DNA of 64,000 bases from Hyphomonas adhaerens MHS-3 (lineage in GTDB: Bacteria; Pseudomonadota; Alphaproteobacteria; Caulobacterales; Hyphomonadaceae). The position numbers and the translations under genes are program-made. Every line of letters starts with the position of its first letter. Position 1 is the first letter of the stretch. Positions 8,008 to 16,400 of this stretch are shown piece by piece. The stretch spans positions 558,001-622,000 of the forward strand of contig NZ_ARYH01000001.1 of the NCBI RefSeq assembly GCF_000685235.1, given 5' to 3'. The notes under the pieces are model-generated. The model did no database searches. It worked only from the letters and a program-made list of their open reading frames with translations, and had not been told where the DNA came from.

Positions 8008-9864
8008 ATGAGCCGCCTGCTGACACAGCCCGAAATCGACTGGAAGGAAGACGGCACGCCGGTCGCCCGGGCCGCTGGCGATGTCTACTTCACCGCCGGG
8101 GACGGGTTGGCCGAAACACGGGCGGTTTTCCTTGCCGGATGCGGCCTGCCGGAGGGCTGGAGCGGGCGCGAAAGCTTCACGATCGCGGAAACCGGCTTCG
8201 GCACGGGGCTGAACTTCCTTGCGGCGTGGGATCTCTGGCGCCAGACCCGGCCGTCTCCGACGGCTTTCCTGCATTTTGTGAGCTATGAGGGCTTTCCGCT
8301 GGCCCGTGAGGACGCCGCACGCGCCCTGTCGGCCTGGCCGGAGCTGGCAGGCCTGTCAGACCGGCTGATCGCGGTCTGGCCCGGCCCTGTACGCGGCGTA
8401 CGCCATTTTATCTGGCCCGAAGACGGGGTGTCGCTCACCCTCCACCTCGCTGATATTGCAGAGTCTTTTCCAGACAGCGTTTACCATGCCGATGCCTGGT
8501 TTCTCGACGGGTTCAGCCCCGCGAAGAATGAAGCCATGTGGGCGCCGGACCTGTTCAAATGGGTAAGTGAACGCAGCGTTCCGGGTGCGCCGGCCGCCAC
8601 CTTCACCGTGGCAGGCGCCGTGCGGCGTGGATTGGCGGACGCAGGCTTTTCCGTGGCCAAAGCGCCCGGGCATGGCCGTAAACGGGAGCGGCTGGAGGCA
8701 CGCCTCGCCACCCCGCCCGCGCCCGAACCGGATGTTTTCGGCCTCAGCCGCCCCCTGCCCCGGGCAAACCGCGTCGCCATTCTCGGCGCAGGCATCGCCG
8801 GGGCGAGCGCGGCCCACGCCCTGAAACAGCTGGGCGCCGAGCCGGTCATTTTCGATCCGGCAGATGGCCCGGCCAGCGGCGGCAGCGGAAATCCGATGGG
8901 CCTTGTGATGCCGCGCCTCGATGCCGGCGACACGGCGCAGGCCCGCCTGCTGGTCGACGCCTATCTCGCGGCCCGGCAGACCTATCGCGGCCGTCCCGGC
9001 GTGACCGAAACCGACGTGCGGCAAGTGCCGAAGGATGACGCGGAAACGGCCCGGTTTGAAAAACTGCTGGCCGACCCGCCCCTGCCGCTCGAAGATCTGG
9101 AAGCGCTGGCCGGGGGCGGCCTGTTGCACAAGCGGGCCCTGATCGTCGAACCGGCAAAACTGCTCCCGTCCCTGCTGGCCGGGGTGGAACAGCACTATGG
9201 CGCGCGGCCGGATGTGGATCTTGCCAGCCGCACAGTGAATGGCCGGGCGTTCGATGCGATTGTCCTCGCCAATGGCATGGCGGCCGGGGCGCTGTTGCCC
9301 TGGCTGGGCCTTGAGGCCCGCATGGGCCAGGTCGACTTCACCGACGGACCGGCGGGCGCCCCGCCTTTCGCCATGGCGAGCGGCACATATGCCCTTGCCT
9401 GCGGGACGCGCCGCCTCTGGGGCGCAACCTTCGACAAGGTCGCGCCAGAGACCACACCATTCACATCGGATGCGGCCCGCGAAGAAAACCTGAAAGGCGT
9501 CGAGGCGCTCTCGCCCTACTGGATCCGCGACACACGGAGCACCGACATCGCCTCCCGCGCCAGCCTGCGGGCCACGACGGCCGACCGCCTGCCGCTGATC
9601 GGCGCGGCCCCCGATCATGACGCCTTTCTCGAAACCTTTGCCGGAATGCGAAAAGGGCGCCCGGCCGATGCGGACGCCCCATTGCTGGATCGAGTTTTTG
9701 TTTCATCCGGCTTTGGCGCCCGCGGGTTCACCTGGGGGCCCTGGGCCGGGTCGGTGCTCGCCGCCCGCCTCTGCGGCGCCCCTGCCCCGGCCAGCCGGTC
9801 CGCGCTGGAGGCCGTGGCCCCGGCGCGCCTGCTGTTGCGTGCGCTAAAACGAGGTCGCGCGTAA
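8008..9864 (+). CDS. mnmC: Bifunctional tRNA mnm5s2U34 biosynthesis protein MnmC
   Basis: The 618-residue protein fuses the two activities that finish 5-methylaminomethyl-2-thiouridine at the tRNA wobble position. The N-terminal SAM methyltransferase domain (about 1-240) shows [10 protein letters not shown] and the [17 protein letters not shown] motif. The C-terminal FAD-dependent oxidoreductase (about 250-618) begins with the dinucleotide fold [16 protein letters not shown] and ends with [13 protein letters not shown]. The start ATG 8008 matches family N-termini ([15 protein letters not shown]); an in-frame upstream extension to 7888 is not family-like. Its 3' end overlaps the convergent 69-aa gene by 21 bases. 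Confidence 0.95.
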   Translation: MSRLLTQPEIDWKEDGTPVARAAGDVYFTAGDGLAETRAVFLAGCGLPEGWSGRESFTIAETGFGTGLNFLAAWDLWRQTRPSPTAFLHFVSYEGFPLAREDAARALSAWPELAGLSDRLIAVWPGPVRGVRHFIWPEDGVSLTLHLADIAESFPDSVYHADAWFLDGFSPAKNEAMWAPDLFKWVSERSVPGAPAATFTVAGAVRRGLADAGFSVAKAPGHGRKRERLEARLATPPAPEPDVFGLSRPLPRANRVAILGAGIAGASAAHALKQLGAEPVIFDPADGPASGGSGNPMGLVMPRLDAGDTAQARLLVDAYLAARQTYRGRPGVTETDVRQVPKDDAETARFEKLLADPPLPLEDLEALAGGGLLHKRALIVEPAKLLPSLLAGVEQHYGARPDVDLASRTVNGRAFDAIVLANGMAAGALLPWLGLEARMGQVDFTDGPAGAPPFAMASGTYALACGTRRLWGATFDKVAPETTPFTSDAAREENLKGVEALSPYWIRDTRSTDIASRASLRATTADRLPLIGAAPDHDAFLETFAGMRKGRPADADAPLLDRVFVSSGFGARGFTWGPWAGSVLAARLCGAPAPASRSALEAVAPARLLLRALKRGRA

Positions 9865-10053
9865 GGCGTCAGCCGTGCGGATCACCGCCAGGCGAAGGCC
9901 GCCATCCTCATGCGGAGTGAAGGACAGTTCCAGCCCCGCCATCTGGAAAGCCATATGGCCCTGCATCAGTGAAAACCCGACCATTGCGACTACGACAATC
10001 AGCGTCACCGCGAAGATCAGCCAGTTGTTCGTCAGAAAGGTCCCCTTGCTCAT
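9844..10053 (-). CDS. Small single-span membrane protein at the end of the psp operon
   Basis: The 69-residue protein has one hydrophobic segment ([20 protein letters not shown], about residues 11-30) and a short hydrophilic tail containing [21 protein letters not shown] 10053 follows AAAGGA at good spacing. It follows pspC on the same strand after about 60 bases, so it is probably the last psp operon gene, perhaps a PspD/PspG-like membrane partner by position only. I recognise no named family. The last 21 bases overlap mnmC on the opposite strand. Confidence 0.65.
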   Translation of the reverse strand: MSKGTFLTNNWLIFAVTLIVVVAMVGFSLMQGHMAFQMAGLELSFTPHEDGGLRLAVIRTADALRATSF

Positions 10054-10116
10054 TGTTCCGTTCCTTTACCGGAGTCTGTCAGTTGATATTGCCGCCGTTC
10101 GTTATTGGTATGCGGA

Positions 10117-10569
10117 TCAGTTATTGCCCTGTTCGAGATCCCGGAATTCCTTGCGCAGGCGCCATTCGTCTGACGTGACCTTGCGCTCGATATCCCGAAG
10201 ACGTTCGTCGAGGTCCATGAAGGTGTATTTGAGATTGCCGAATGTGACGCGCGGGCGATCGGAGACGTTACGCCAGAAGGCGTCTTCATCCGGCGAGATC
10301 GCCGCGCGGCCAAAAGGGGTGCGCGGCGTGATCATCCAGATGGTCACATAGGCGATCAGCGCGAGCGGTCCCATCACGAAGAAGAAGGCCAGCACGGCCA
10401 GGACACGGACCAGGATCGGCTCCCAGCCAAAACGTTCGGCGAGACCACCGCAGACACCGGCGATGACCTTGTCTTCGCGGGAGCGGTAGAAACGCTTGGG
10501 ATTGGGAGAGCCATAGTTCCGGTCTTCGCCGTGGACGGCATCGCGGTATGGGCGGGAATGGCGGGGCAT
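10117..10569 (-). CDS. pspC: Phage shock protein C (PspC domain)
   Basis: The 150-residue protein carries a PspC domain: FYRSREDKVIAGVCGGLAERFGWEPILVRVLAVL followed by a hydrophobic membrane span ending in YVTIWMITP. In enterobacteria PspC and PspB sense inner-membrane stress and draw PspA away from PspF. The C-terminal part (about 95-150) is charged and probably coiled coil (DLDERLRDIERKV). ATG 10569 has an AAGGA site; a longer upstream frame overlaps pspB and is not supported. It lies 10 bases after pspB. Confidence 0.93.
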   Translation of the reverse strand: MPRHSRPYRDAVHGEDRNYGSPNPKRFYRSREDKVIAGVCGGLAERFGWEPILVRVLAVLAFFFVMGPLALIAYVTIWMITPRTPFGRAAISPDEDAFWRNVSDRPRVTFGNLKYTFMDLDERLRDIERKVTSDEWRLRKEFRDLEQGNN

Positions 10570-10579
10570 TGATTTTTCC

Positions 10580-10837
10580 TTAGTCGTCAAAAGTGGGGCG
10601 GGAGCGGCGGGGCGGCGGACGGGTTTCCTCCGCATCCCCTGCTTCGAGCAGGCGTTCCAGCGTTTCGATCCGGCGTTCCATCGCCTTGGCCGAACGCCAG
10701 AGGTCTTCCATTATCCGCTCATCGTCAGGCATCAGGGTCTTCTGCTTCCGCCACTGCGTGATGTAGTGAAACATCACGGCGGGAAAGCCGATGAAGATGA
10801 TGCTGACGATGGCAATGGCGAAAACTTCCTCAGGCAT
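10580..10837 (-). CDS. pspB: Phage shock protein B
   Basis: The 85-residue protein has the PspB layout: an N-terminal membrane span (FAIAIVSIIFIGFPAVMFHYI), then a cytoplasmic coiled coil with the conserved DLWRSAKAMERRIETLERLL heptads and a proline/arginine-rich tail. PspB acts with PspC as the membrane sensor of the phage-shock response. Its start codon overlaps the stop codon of a 36-residue ORF upstream (CTGATGCC), so the two are coupled. Confidence 0.93.
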   Translation of the reverse strand: MPEEVFAIAIVSIIFIGFPAVMFHYITQWRKQKTLMPDDERIMEDLWRSAKAMERRIETLERLLEAGDAEETRPPPRRSRPTFDD

Positions 10838-10947
10838 CAGGCGACCTCATTCTTCTTGGCGCGGCGGTCTTCAAGTTCCAGCGCGACCAGTCCGGGTGTG
10901 CAGACCACCGTCAGGAAGCCGGCAAGGCAGGCGAGCGAAAACAGCAT
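10837..10947 (-). CDS. 36-residue membrane peptide between pspA and pspB
   Basis: ATG 10947 begins a 36-codon frame starting MLFSLACLAGFLTVVCTPGL and ending in a charged tail ELEDRRAKKNEVA. The first 23 residues are hydrophobic and could span the membrane or act as a signal sequence. The TGA stop overlaps the pspB ATG, and the gene starts just upstream of the end of the pspA coding region on the same strand (4-base gap), so it sits exactly in frame with operon organisation. I recognise no family. Whether it is expressed is unknown; the coupling to pspB supports it. Confidence 0.55.
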   Translation of the reverse strand: MLFSLACLAGFLTVVCTPGLVALELEDRRAKKNEVA

Positions 10948-10951
10948 GTGA

Positions 10952-11632
10952 TCAGCCCTCCGACTTCTTGGATGAAGACTTGGTCCGCTTTGCCTTCAGC
11001 GCGGCGAGTTCCTTCTCGATGCTTTCGTCCTGCTCAAGCGCAGCGAACTGGGCTTCAAGAGTCGGCTCGGAACCGCGGATCTGGTCAGCATAGGCTTCCA
11101 TCTCGTCGACCTTGCGCTCGATATTGCCGTAGCGGGCAAGCGCTTCGTCGACCCGGCCGTCATAGACCTGGCTGCGGACGCGGATCCGCTGTTCAGCGGC
11201 TTCGCGGCGCATCATCAGGGCACGATGCTTGGCTTTGGCCTCGTCCAGCTTGGCCTGAAGTTTCGACAGGTCGTCCTGGCGCTTTTCGAAAGCTTCCTCG
11301 GCTGCGGCCATCGCATTCTTGCGGCGGTCGATTTCAGCGTCGGCTTTCTGCTTGGCGACCAGCGCGCCGCGGGCAAGGTCTTCACGGCCCTTGTCGATGG
11401 CGAGTTCGGCCTTGGCGGCCCAGTCGTCACGGACGGTGGTGAAGTGGGTGATATCGCGTTCCATTTCCTTCTTGTCGGCCATGGCACGGGCAGCCGCGGT
11501 ACGGACCTCGACCAGCGTGTCTTCCATTTCCTGAATGATCAGGCGCGCGATTTTTTCGGGGTTCTCGGCATTGTCGAGCATCGAATTGATATTCGAGTTG
11601 ATGATGTCACCGAGGCGGGAGAACAGACCCAT
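10952..11632 (-). CDS. pspA: Phage shock protein A (PspA/IM30)
   Basis: The 226-residue protein is a typical PspA: the amphipathic N-terminal helix (GLFSRLGDIINSNINSMLD) is followed by long coiled-coil helices rich in K, E, A and R to the C-terminus. PspA is the main effector of the envelope-stress response. It binds damaged inner membrane as ESCRT-III-like oligomers and, when unstressed, inhibits PspF. ATG 11632 follows AAAGGA and gives the family N-terminus; the upstream in-frame extension has no PspA character. Confidence 0.96.
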   Translation of the reverse strand: MGLFSRLGDIINSNINSMLDNAENPEKIARLIIQEMEDTLVEVRTAAARAMADKKEMERDITHFTTVRDDWAAKAELAIDKGREDLARGALVAKQKADAEIDRRKNAMAAAEEAFEKRQDDLSKLQAKLDEAKAKHRALMMRREAAEQRIRVRSQVYDGRVDEALARYGNIERKVDEMEAYADQIRGSEPTLEAQFAALEQDESIEKELAALKAKRTKSSSKKSEG

Positions 11633-11660
11633 TTTGGTGTCCTTTCGTGTCAGGGGAGGA

Positions 11661-11792
11661 TTAGAAGAAGAAACCGCCGAGGAAGACACCCGCGGCAAAG
11701 AACATCCATGTCTCTGCGGATCGGGTCGACAGCCACCGGCCAAAACGGCCTGTGTCCGATCGGGCTTCTGTGCGGGTGTAACGGTCTTCCAT
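11661..11792 (-). CDS. 43-residue membrane peptide, first gene of the psp operon
   Basis: ATG 11792 opens a 43-codon frame ending at TAA 11661-11663, 28 bases before pspA. The N-terminal half is charged (MEDRYTRTEARSD), and the C-terminal end is a hydrophobic, glycine-rich segment (WMFFAAGVFLGGFFF) long enough to insert in a membrane. An AGAAGGA sequence lies 11 bases upstream of the start. It is the first frame after the predicted sigma-54 promoter, so it should be co-transcribed with pspA. No known family was recognised. Confidence 0.55.
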   Translation of the reverse strand: MEDRYTRTEARSDTGRFGRWLSTRSAETWMFFAAGVFLGGFFF

Positions 11793-11850
11793 TTTCTGTT
11801 TCGTCCTTCTGGTTTCGAGCAACGCCCGTCGCTCTGAGCCCTTCTGTCAT

Positions 11851-11866
11851 TTCAAGGACCGTGCCA
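11851..11866 (-). promoter_or_regulatory. Sigma-54 promoter of the psp operon
   Basis: On the minus strand the sequence is TGGCACG, four bases, then TTGAA. This matches the sigma-54 consensus TGGCACG-N4-TTGCA at every conserved position except the C of the -12 GC. The spacing of the -24 and -12 elements is exact. It points leftward into the 43-aa gene and pspA and lies between them and divergent pspF, the expected place for a PspF-driven promoter. Confidence 0.85.
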
Positions 11867-11868
11867 AA

Positions 11869-11944
11869 CCAAAATTAATTTTGTAGTGCGTTGTATTTTA
11901 TGGGTAAAAAATAATTTCGGACGATACTACAAAATCAATTTTGG
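11869..11944. promoter_or_regulatory. Paired palindromic sites, probable PspF binding region
   Basis: Two 18-base elements, CCAAAATTAATTTTGTAG (11869-11886) and CTACAAAATCAATTTTGG (11927-11944), are inverted copies of each other with one mismatch. Each is itself a near-perfect palindrome of the CAAAAT-ATTTTG type. Their centres are 58 bases apart within an AT-rich tract between pspF and its target promoter. I infer that they are the upstream activating sequences bound by PspF, one of which may also autoregulate pspF. Confidence 0.6.
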
Positions 11945-12000
11945 TCTTTTCCACTAATTTTTTAGTCGATTTGCAATTTTGATTTCGTTATATTGACCGC

Positions 12001-13101
12001 ATGATTGGTGAAAACACACAACTCATCGGGGAGGCTCCGGCCTGGCTCAGCGCGCAGGAACATGTTTCCCGCGTCGCGACGCTGGACCGGCCGATCCTGG
12101 TGATCGGGGAACGCGGCACCGGCAAGGAACTGATCGGAGAGCGCCTGCACTTCCTGTCGAAGCGCTGGGAAGGCCCCTTCATCAAGGTGAACTGTGCGGC
12201 GCTGTCGGAAACGCTGCTCGATTCCGAACTCTTCGGGCACGAACGCGGGGCCTTCACCGGCGCGACGGAACAGCGGAAGGGCCGCTTCGAACTCGCCGAT
12301 GGCGGCACCATCTTCCTCGACGAAATCGCCACGGCCTCCCAGCAGGTTCAGGAAAAACTGCTGCGGGTGGTGGAGTATGGGGAATTCCAGCGCCTCGGTG
12401 GCTCGCGCGTACTGACGACGAATGTGCGCATCATCGCCGCCACAAACGCCGACCTGCCGGCCATGGCAGACGCCGGGGAGTTCAGGTCAGACCTGCTCGA
12501 CCGGCTCGCCTTCGATGTGATCACCCTGCCCCCGCTGCGCGCCCGGCGGGGGGATGCCAGCCTGCTGGCGGATCATTTCGCCCGGCGGATGGCCATCGAA
12601 ATGGGTCAGGACTTTCCCGGTTTCGCCCCCTCAGCCATTGCCGCAATTGAGGCCCATGACTGGCCGGGCAATGTGCGGGAGTTGCGCAATTTCGCCCAGC
12701 GTCTCACGCATCGGTCCATGGTGATGACCCCGGGCGAACCGGTCGTTTTCGACCCGGCCGCGCTGGACCCGTTCGACTCTCCCTGGCGCCCCCGGACATC
12801 TCCCGGCAAGCCGGCCCCGGCCCCGCACCCCGTCTCTGCACCAGAACATGTTCCCGGGCGGATCGATCCGTCGGTGACGGCCGATTTCCAGGCACAGGTC
12901 GCGGCGTTTGAAATGCGGCTGATCGATGAAGCGCTCAGCTGGGCCAAAGGCCATCAGGGCCAGGCAGCCGATGCCCTCGGCCTGACTTACCACCAGTTCC
13001 GGGGCCTTCTGAAAAAGCATGATTACGGAAAGAAGCCCGGCAAACCGAAGGACGATGAGGAAGGCACGCCCTTAAACGGCCCCCCGCGCCCGGCCATGTA
13101 A
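12001..13101 (+). CDS. pspF: Psp operon transcriptional activator PspF (sigma-54 enhancer-binding protein)
   Basis: The 366-residue protein starts directly with the AAA+ domain and has no receiver or sensory domain, as in PspF. Walker A is GERGTGKE (36-43), the sigma-54-contacting GAFTGA loop is at 83-88 and Walker B is IFLDE (104-108). A proline-rich linker (about 255-285) leads to a Fis-type helix-turn-helix (about 302-341, DEALSWAKGHQGQAADALGL). It should activate the divergent psp operon and be inhibited by PspA. There is no ribosome binding site before ATG 12001; a TATATT hexamer six bases upstream suggests a leaderless transcript. Confidence 0.93.
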   Translation: MIGENTQLIGEAPAWLSAQEHVSRVATLDRPILVIGERGTGKELIGERLHFLSKRWEGPFIKVNCAALSETLLDSELFGHERGAFTGATEQRKGRFELADGGTIFLDEIATASQQVQEKLLRVVEYGEFQRLGGSRVLTTNVRIIAATNADLPAMADAGEFRSDLLDRLAFDVITLPPLRARRGDASLLADHFARRMAIEMGQDFPGFAPSAIAAIEAHDWPGNVRELRNFAQRLTHRSMVMTPGEPVVFDPAALDPFDSPWRPRTSPGKPAPAPHPVSAPEHVPGRIDPSVTADFQAQVAAFEMRLIDEALSWAKGHQGQAADALGLTYHQFRGLLKKHDYGKKPGKPKDDEEGTPLNGPPRPAM

Positions 13102-13103
13102 GT

Positions 13104-13463
13104 TTAAAACCCACAGAGCTCCCGCAGCTCGCCAATCAACTGGGCGTAATCAATCGGCTTGGTCAGCACCGAACGATCCGAGTACTTCTCCTGCAGTTGA
13201 TAGGTGTCGTTTCCCGACAGGAAAATGAAGGGTTTGCCTTCGGCCTGAAGGCGCTGAGCGATCGGGAGCGACGTGGACCCGCGGATATTCATGTCCAGAA
13301 TGGCCGCGCAAACCGGGGTCTTGTCCAGAACCGACATGGCCTCCTCCACGCTGGCAACCGGATCGAGCACGTTGTACCCGGCCTCCTGAAGGCGCATCTG
13401 CACATCCAGCGCAATCAGGAACTCGTCTTCGACGAGGAGAATTGCACAACCGCCAGAAGTCAT
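13104..13463 (-). CDS. Single-domain response regulator partnered with the HWE kinase
   Basis: The 119-residue protein is a lone receiver domain: acidic pocket E12-D13 (VEDE), phosphoacceptor D57 (ILDMNIRG), switch Ser in FLSGND and the conserved Lys in LTKPID. It has no output domain. Its ATG overlaps the TGA of the kinase gene (TGATG), so it is translated with it and is presumably its substrate. The region after the fourth strand, PFIFLSGNDTY, resembles the FAT-GUY receivers that pair with HWE kinases in alphaproteobacteria but differs at the key FAT residues. Confidence 0.88.
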   Translation of the reverse strand: MTSGGCAILLVEDEFLIALDVQMRLQEAGYNVLDPVASVEEAMSVLDKTPVCAAILDMNIRGSTSLPIAQRLQAEGKPFIFLSGNDTYQLQEKYSDRSVLTKPIDYAQLIGELRELCGF

Positions 13464-16400
13464 CACAGAGCTCTTTTCCGAAACCGGAACTGCGCCCAAA
13501 GGCCTTCCGGGCGATACTCGATTTCCGCTTCCCCGCCAAGAGAATGCGTCAAACTCTGCTCGATCAGCACACTGCCGAATCCGCGGCGCGTCGGCGGCGC
13601 CACCGGCGGCCCGCCCGTCTCCACCCAGGTCAGGATCGCACTGAGCCTGTCCCGGTCCGAGCCACGTTTCCAGCTGATGTCGAGCCGTCCCCGCTCCGTC
13701 GACAGCGCACCGTATTTGGCGGCATTGGTGGCCAGTTCGTGCAGGATCAGACCGAAAGTATGGGCCGCTTCAGGCCCAAGAACCAGGGGCGGGCCGGACA
13801 TTGTCACTTGCCGTTCCAGCCCGCCGCGGGCGTAGGGCAACACCTGGTCGCGCACCAGCTGGGAGATATCGGCATCACTGCGCGTCGTATCGACCAGCAG
13901 GTCGTGACATTTCGAAATGGCCATGAGCCGGCCCACAAACGTATCCCGGAAAGATTCAAGGTCCGAGGCCTCCCGCAGGGTATGCGAAGCGATGGTCTGC
14001 ACAGTGGCCAGCGAGTTTTTCACCCGATGGCTGAGCTCTCCCACCAGCATTTCCCGGTGCTGCTCGGCCTTCTTGCGATCGGAGATGTCGAACCCGGATG
14101 CGACGACATGGGTGACCAGGCCATCTTCATCAACAACCGGGGCAAGCATGTTCGCCACGAAAATCCGTTCGTCTCCCGATACCCTGACAGTTGTATCATG
14201 GCGCACGCGCGCGCCCTGGGCGGCCTTCAGGACACTCCGCCGCAATTCCTCACGGGCGTCGGCATCATGCGACCACCAGTACGTGTCCCAGAAATGTTTT
14301 CCGATGACATCGGATGCCGACAGGTTTGCTGTCGCCAGGACAGACTCGTTGACGTCAATCACAATGCCGTCCGGTGTCAGCAGGGTCACGAAGGAGATCA
14401 GGCTGTTGAGAATGGCGCGTGCCCGCTCTTCCTGCTCCCGAAGTTTTTCCTCTGACTGCTTCTGGCTTGTCATATCCTTGTACGAGATCGCTATGCCGTC
14501 ATCGACTTTTGCCGCTGTGACATAGTACCAGGCCGGTCTCCGCTCCCCCGGATAAAAGAACTCCCCCTGCCAGGGATTTCCCGTTTCCACGACATCGATA
14601 TATTTGTCGAATACGCCAGTCGACTTCAGCGCAGACCATTCAGCCAGCATGGTCGATTGCTTGAGCTCCTCCTCGCTGAGACCCGACCATTTTTGCGCCG
14701 CGGGGTTGGCGTAGACAAACCGGAAATCCGAGATCTCGCCGGATGAATTGCGGATACTGTGGAAAATCGTAAATCCGTCCGGCGCCGTCTGGTGAAACGC
14801 CCGGAGACGCGCCTCGTTTTCCTTCAGCCTGAGTTCGGCCGCCTTGGCGTCGCTGATGTCAGAGAACGCAACGGCGAACCCGTCATCGACCTTGACGATC
14901 GAATACCGGAACCAGCGGAGGGAACCGTCGCGGAACGGAAACTCCAGTTCACCTTGCCCGGTGCGTCCTGTTTCGACGACGTCGCAATACATGTCGAACA
15001 GGCCGAACGCCACACTGTTGGAATCCCGCTCCAGCATCCTGTAGCCGGGGATTTCGTCCGGCCCGATGGATAAAATCTTCTGGGCCGCGGGGTTCCCGTA
15101 TTCGCAATAGAAGTCTTCGATCGCTCCAGCTTCATTCCGTATGCTGCTGAAAATCATGAACCCGTCCGGCATGGTCTGCTGGACCGCCCTGAAACGCGCC
15201 TCGCTTTCCCGCAGCTGCGCTTCAGACTTTTTCGCATCACTGATGTCCGAAAAAGCGACGGCGAAGCCGTCATCAACTTTCACAACCGAATAGCGGAACC
15301 AGTTGGTAGAGCCATCCTGAAAAGGAAAATTGAGCTCCCCTTGCGCCGTTTGTCCCGTATCCACGACATCGCAATAGATGTCGAACAATCCGGCATCAAC
15401 GTTCAGGGAATTCCGCACCAGCATTCGGTGGCCTGACATTTCCTCCGGTTCGATCGACAATAGCTGGCCGGCCGCCGGGTTTCCGTAGTCGCAAATAAAA
15501 TCCTCTATCTGGCCCGCTTCATTCCGCATGCTTCTGAAGAGCATAAAACCGTCCGGCATGGTCTGCTGGACAGCGCGGAAGCGCGTCTCGCTCTCCGTCA
15601 GATCGCGGCGCATCTGCCTTTTCTCAGTGATGTCGTCGATGACCGAAATCATGTAGTCGACTTCACCTTTCTGGTTGCGCACGCAGGCAACGGACAGGTT
15701 CGCCCAGACGATATGGCCATCCTTGTGAATATAGCGCTTTTCCACCTGCATCGAACTGCGCTGGTCGGCGAACATTTCCTCCATCATGTCGAGGCCCGCC
15801 GGAAGGTCGTCCGGGTACGTCAATGACTGGAAATCAAGATGCCGCAATTCTTCTTCGGAATAGCCAAGGATCTCGCAAACCTTCCGGTTCACATTCAGCC
15901 ACCTCCCGTTCGGAGCGACCTGAGCCATACCGATGGCGGCATTCTCAAAGGTTGCCCGAAAGCGCTCTTCGCTTCTGAGCAGCGCTTCGTCCTTGCGCTT
16001 GTCGCTGGTGATGTCTTCGATCACCGAGATGAAATAGTCGACGTCGCGATTTACTGCGCGCACGCAGCCGACTGTCAGTTTGACCCAGACAAGGCTGCCG
16101 TCCTTCCTGAAATAGCGCTTCTCCATGGAGTAGTTGTCGCGCCTGCCTTCGACGGCATCCTGCAGGAGCTCAAGGTCGATATCCAGATCGTCGGGATGCG
16201 TGAGGTCCTGAAAGGTGAGCTGCATCAGCTCGTCAGGCGTATACCCGACGATATCGCATACCTTTTGGTTCACCCTCAGCCAATTTCCGTCCGGGCCGAT
16301 AAGCGCCATGCCGACGGCCGCATTTTCGAATGTCGCCCGGAACCGGGCCTCGCTGTCCGCGAGCGCCTGGGACGTTTTATGCTTTTCCGTGATGTCGCTG

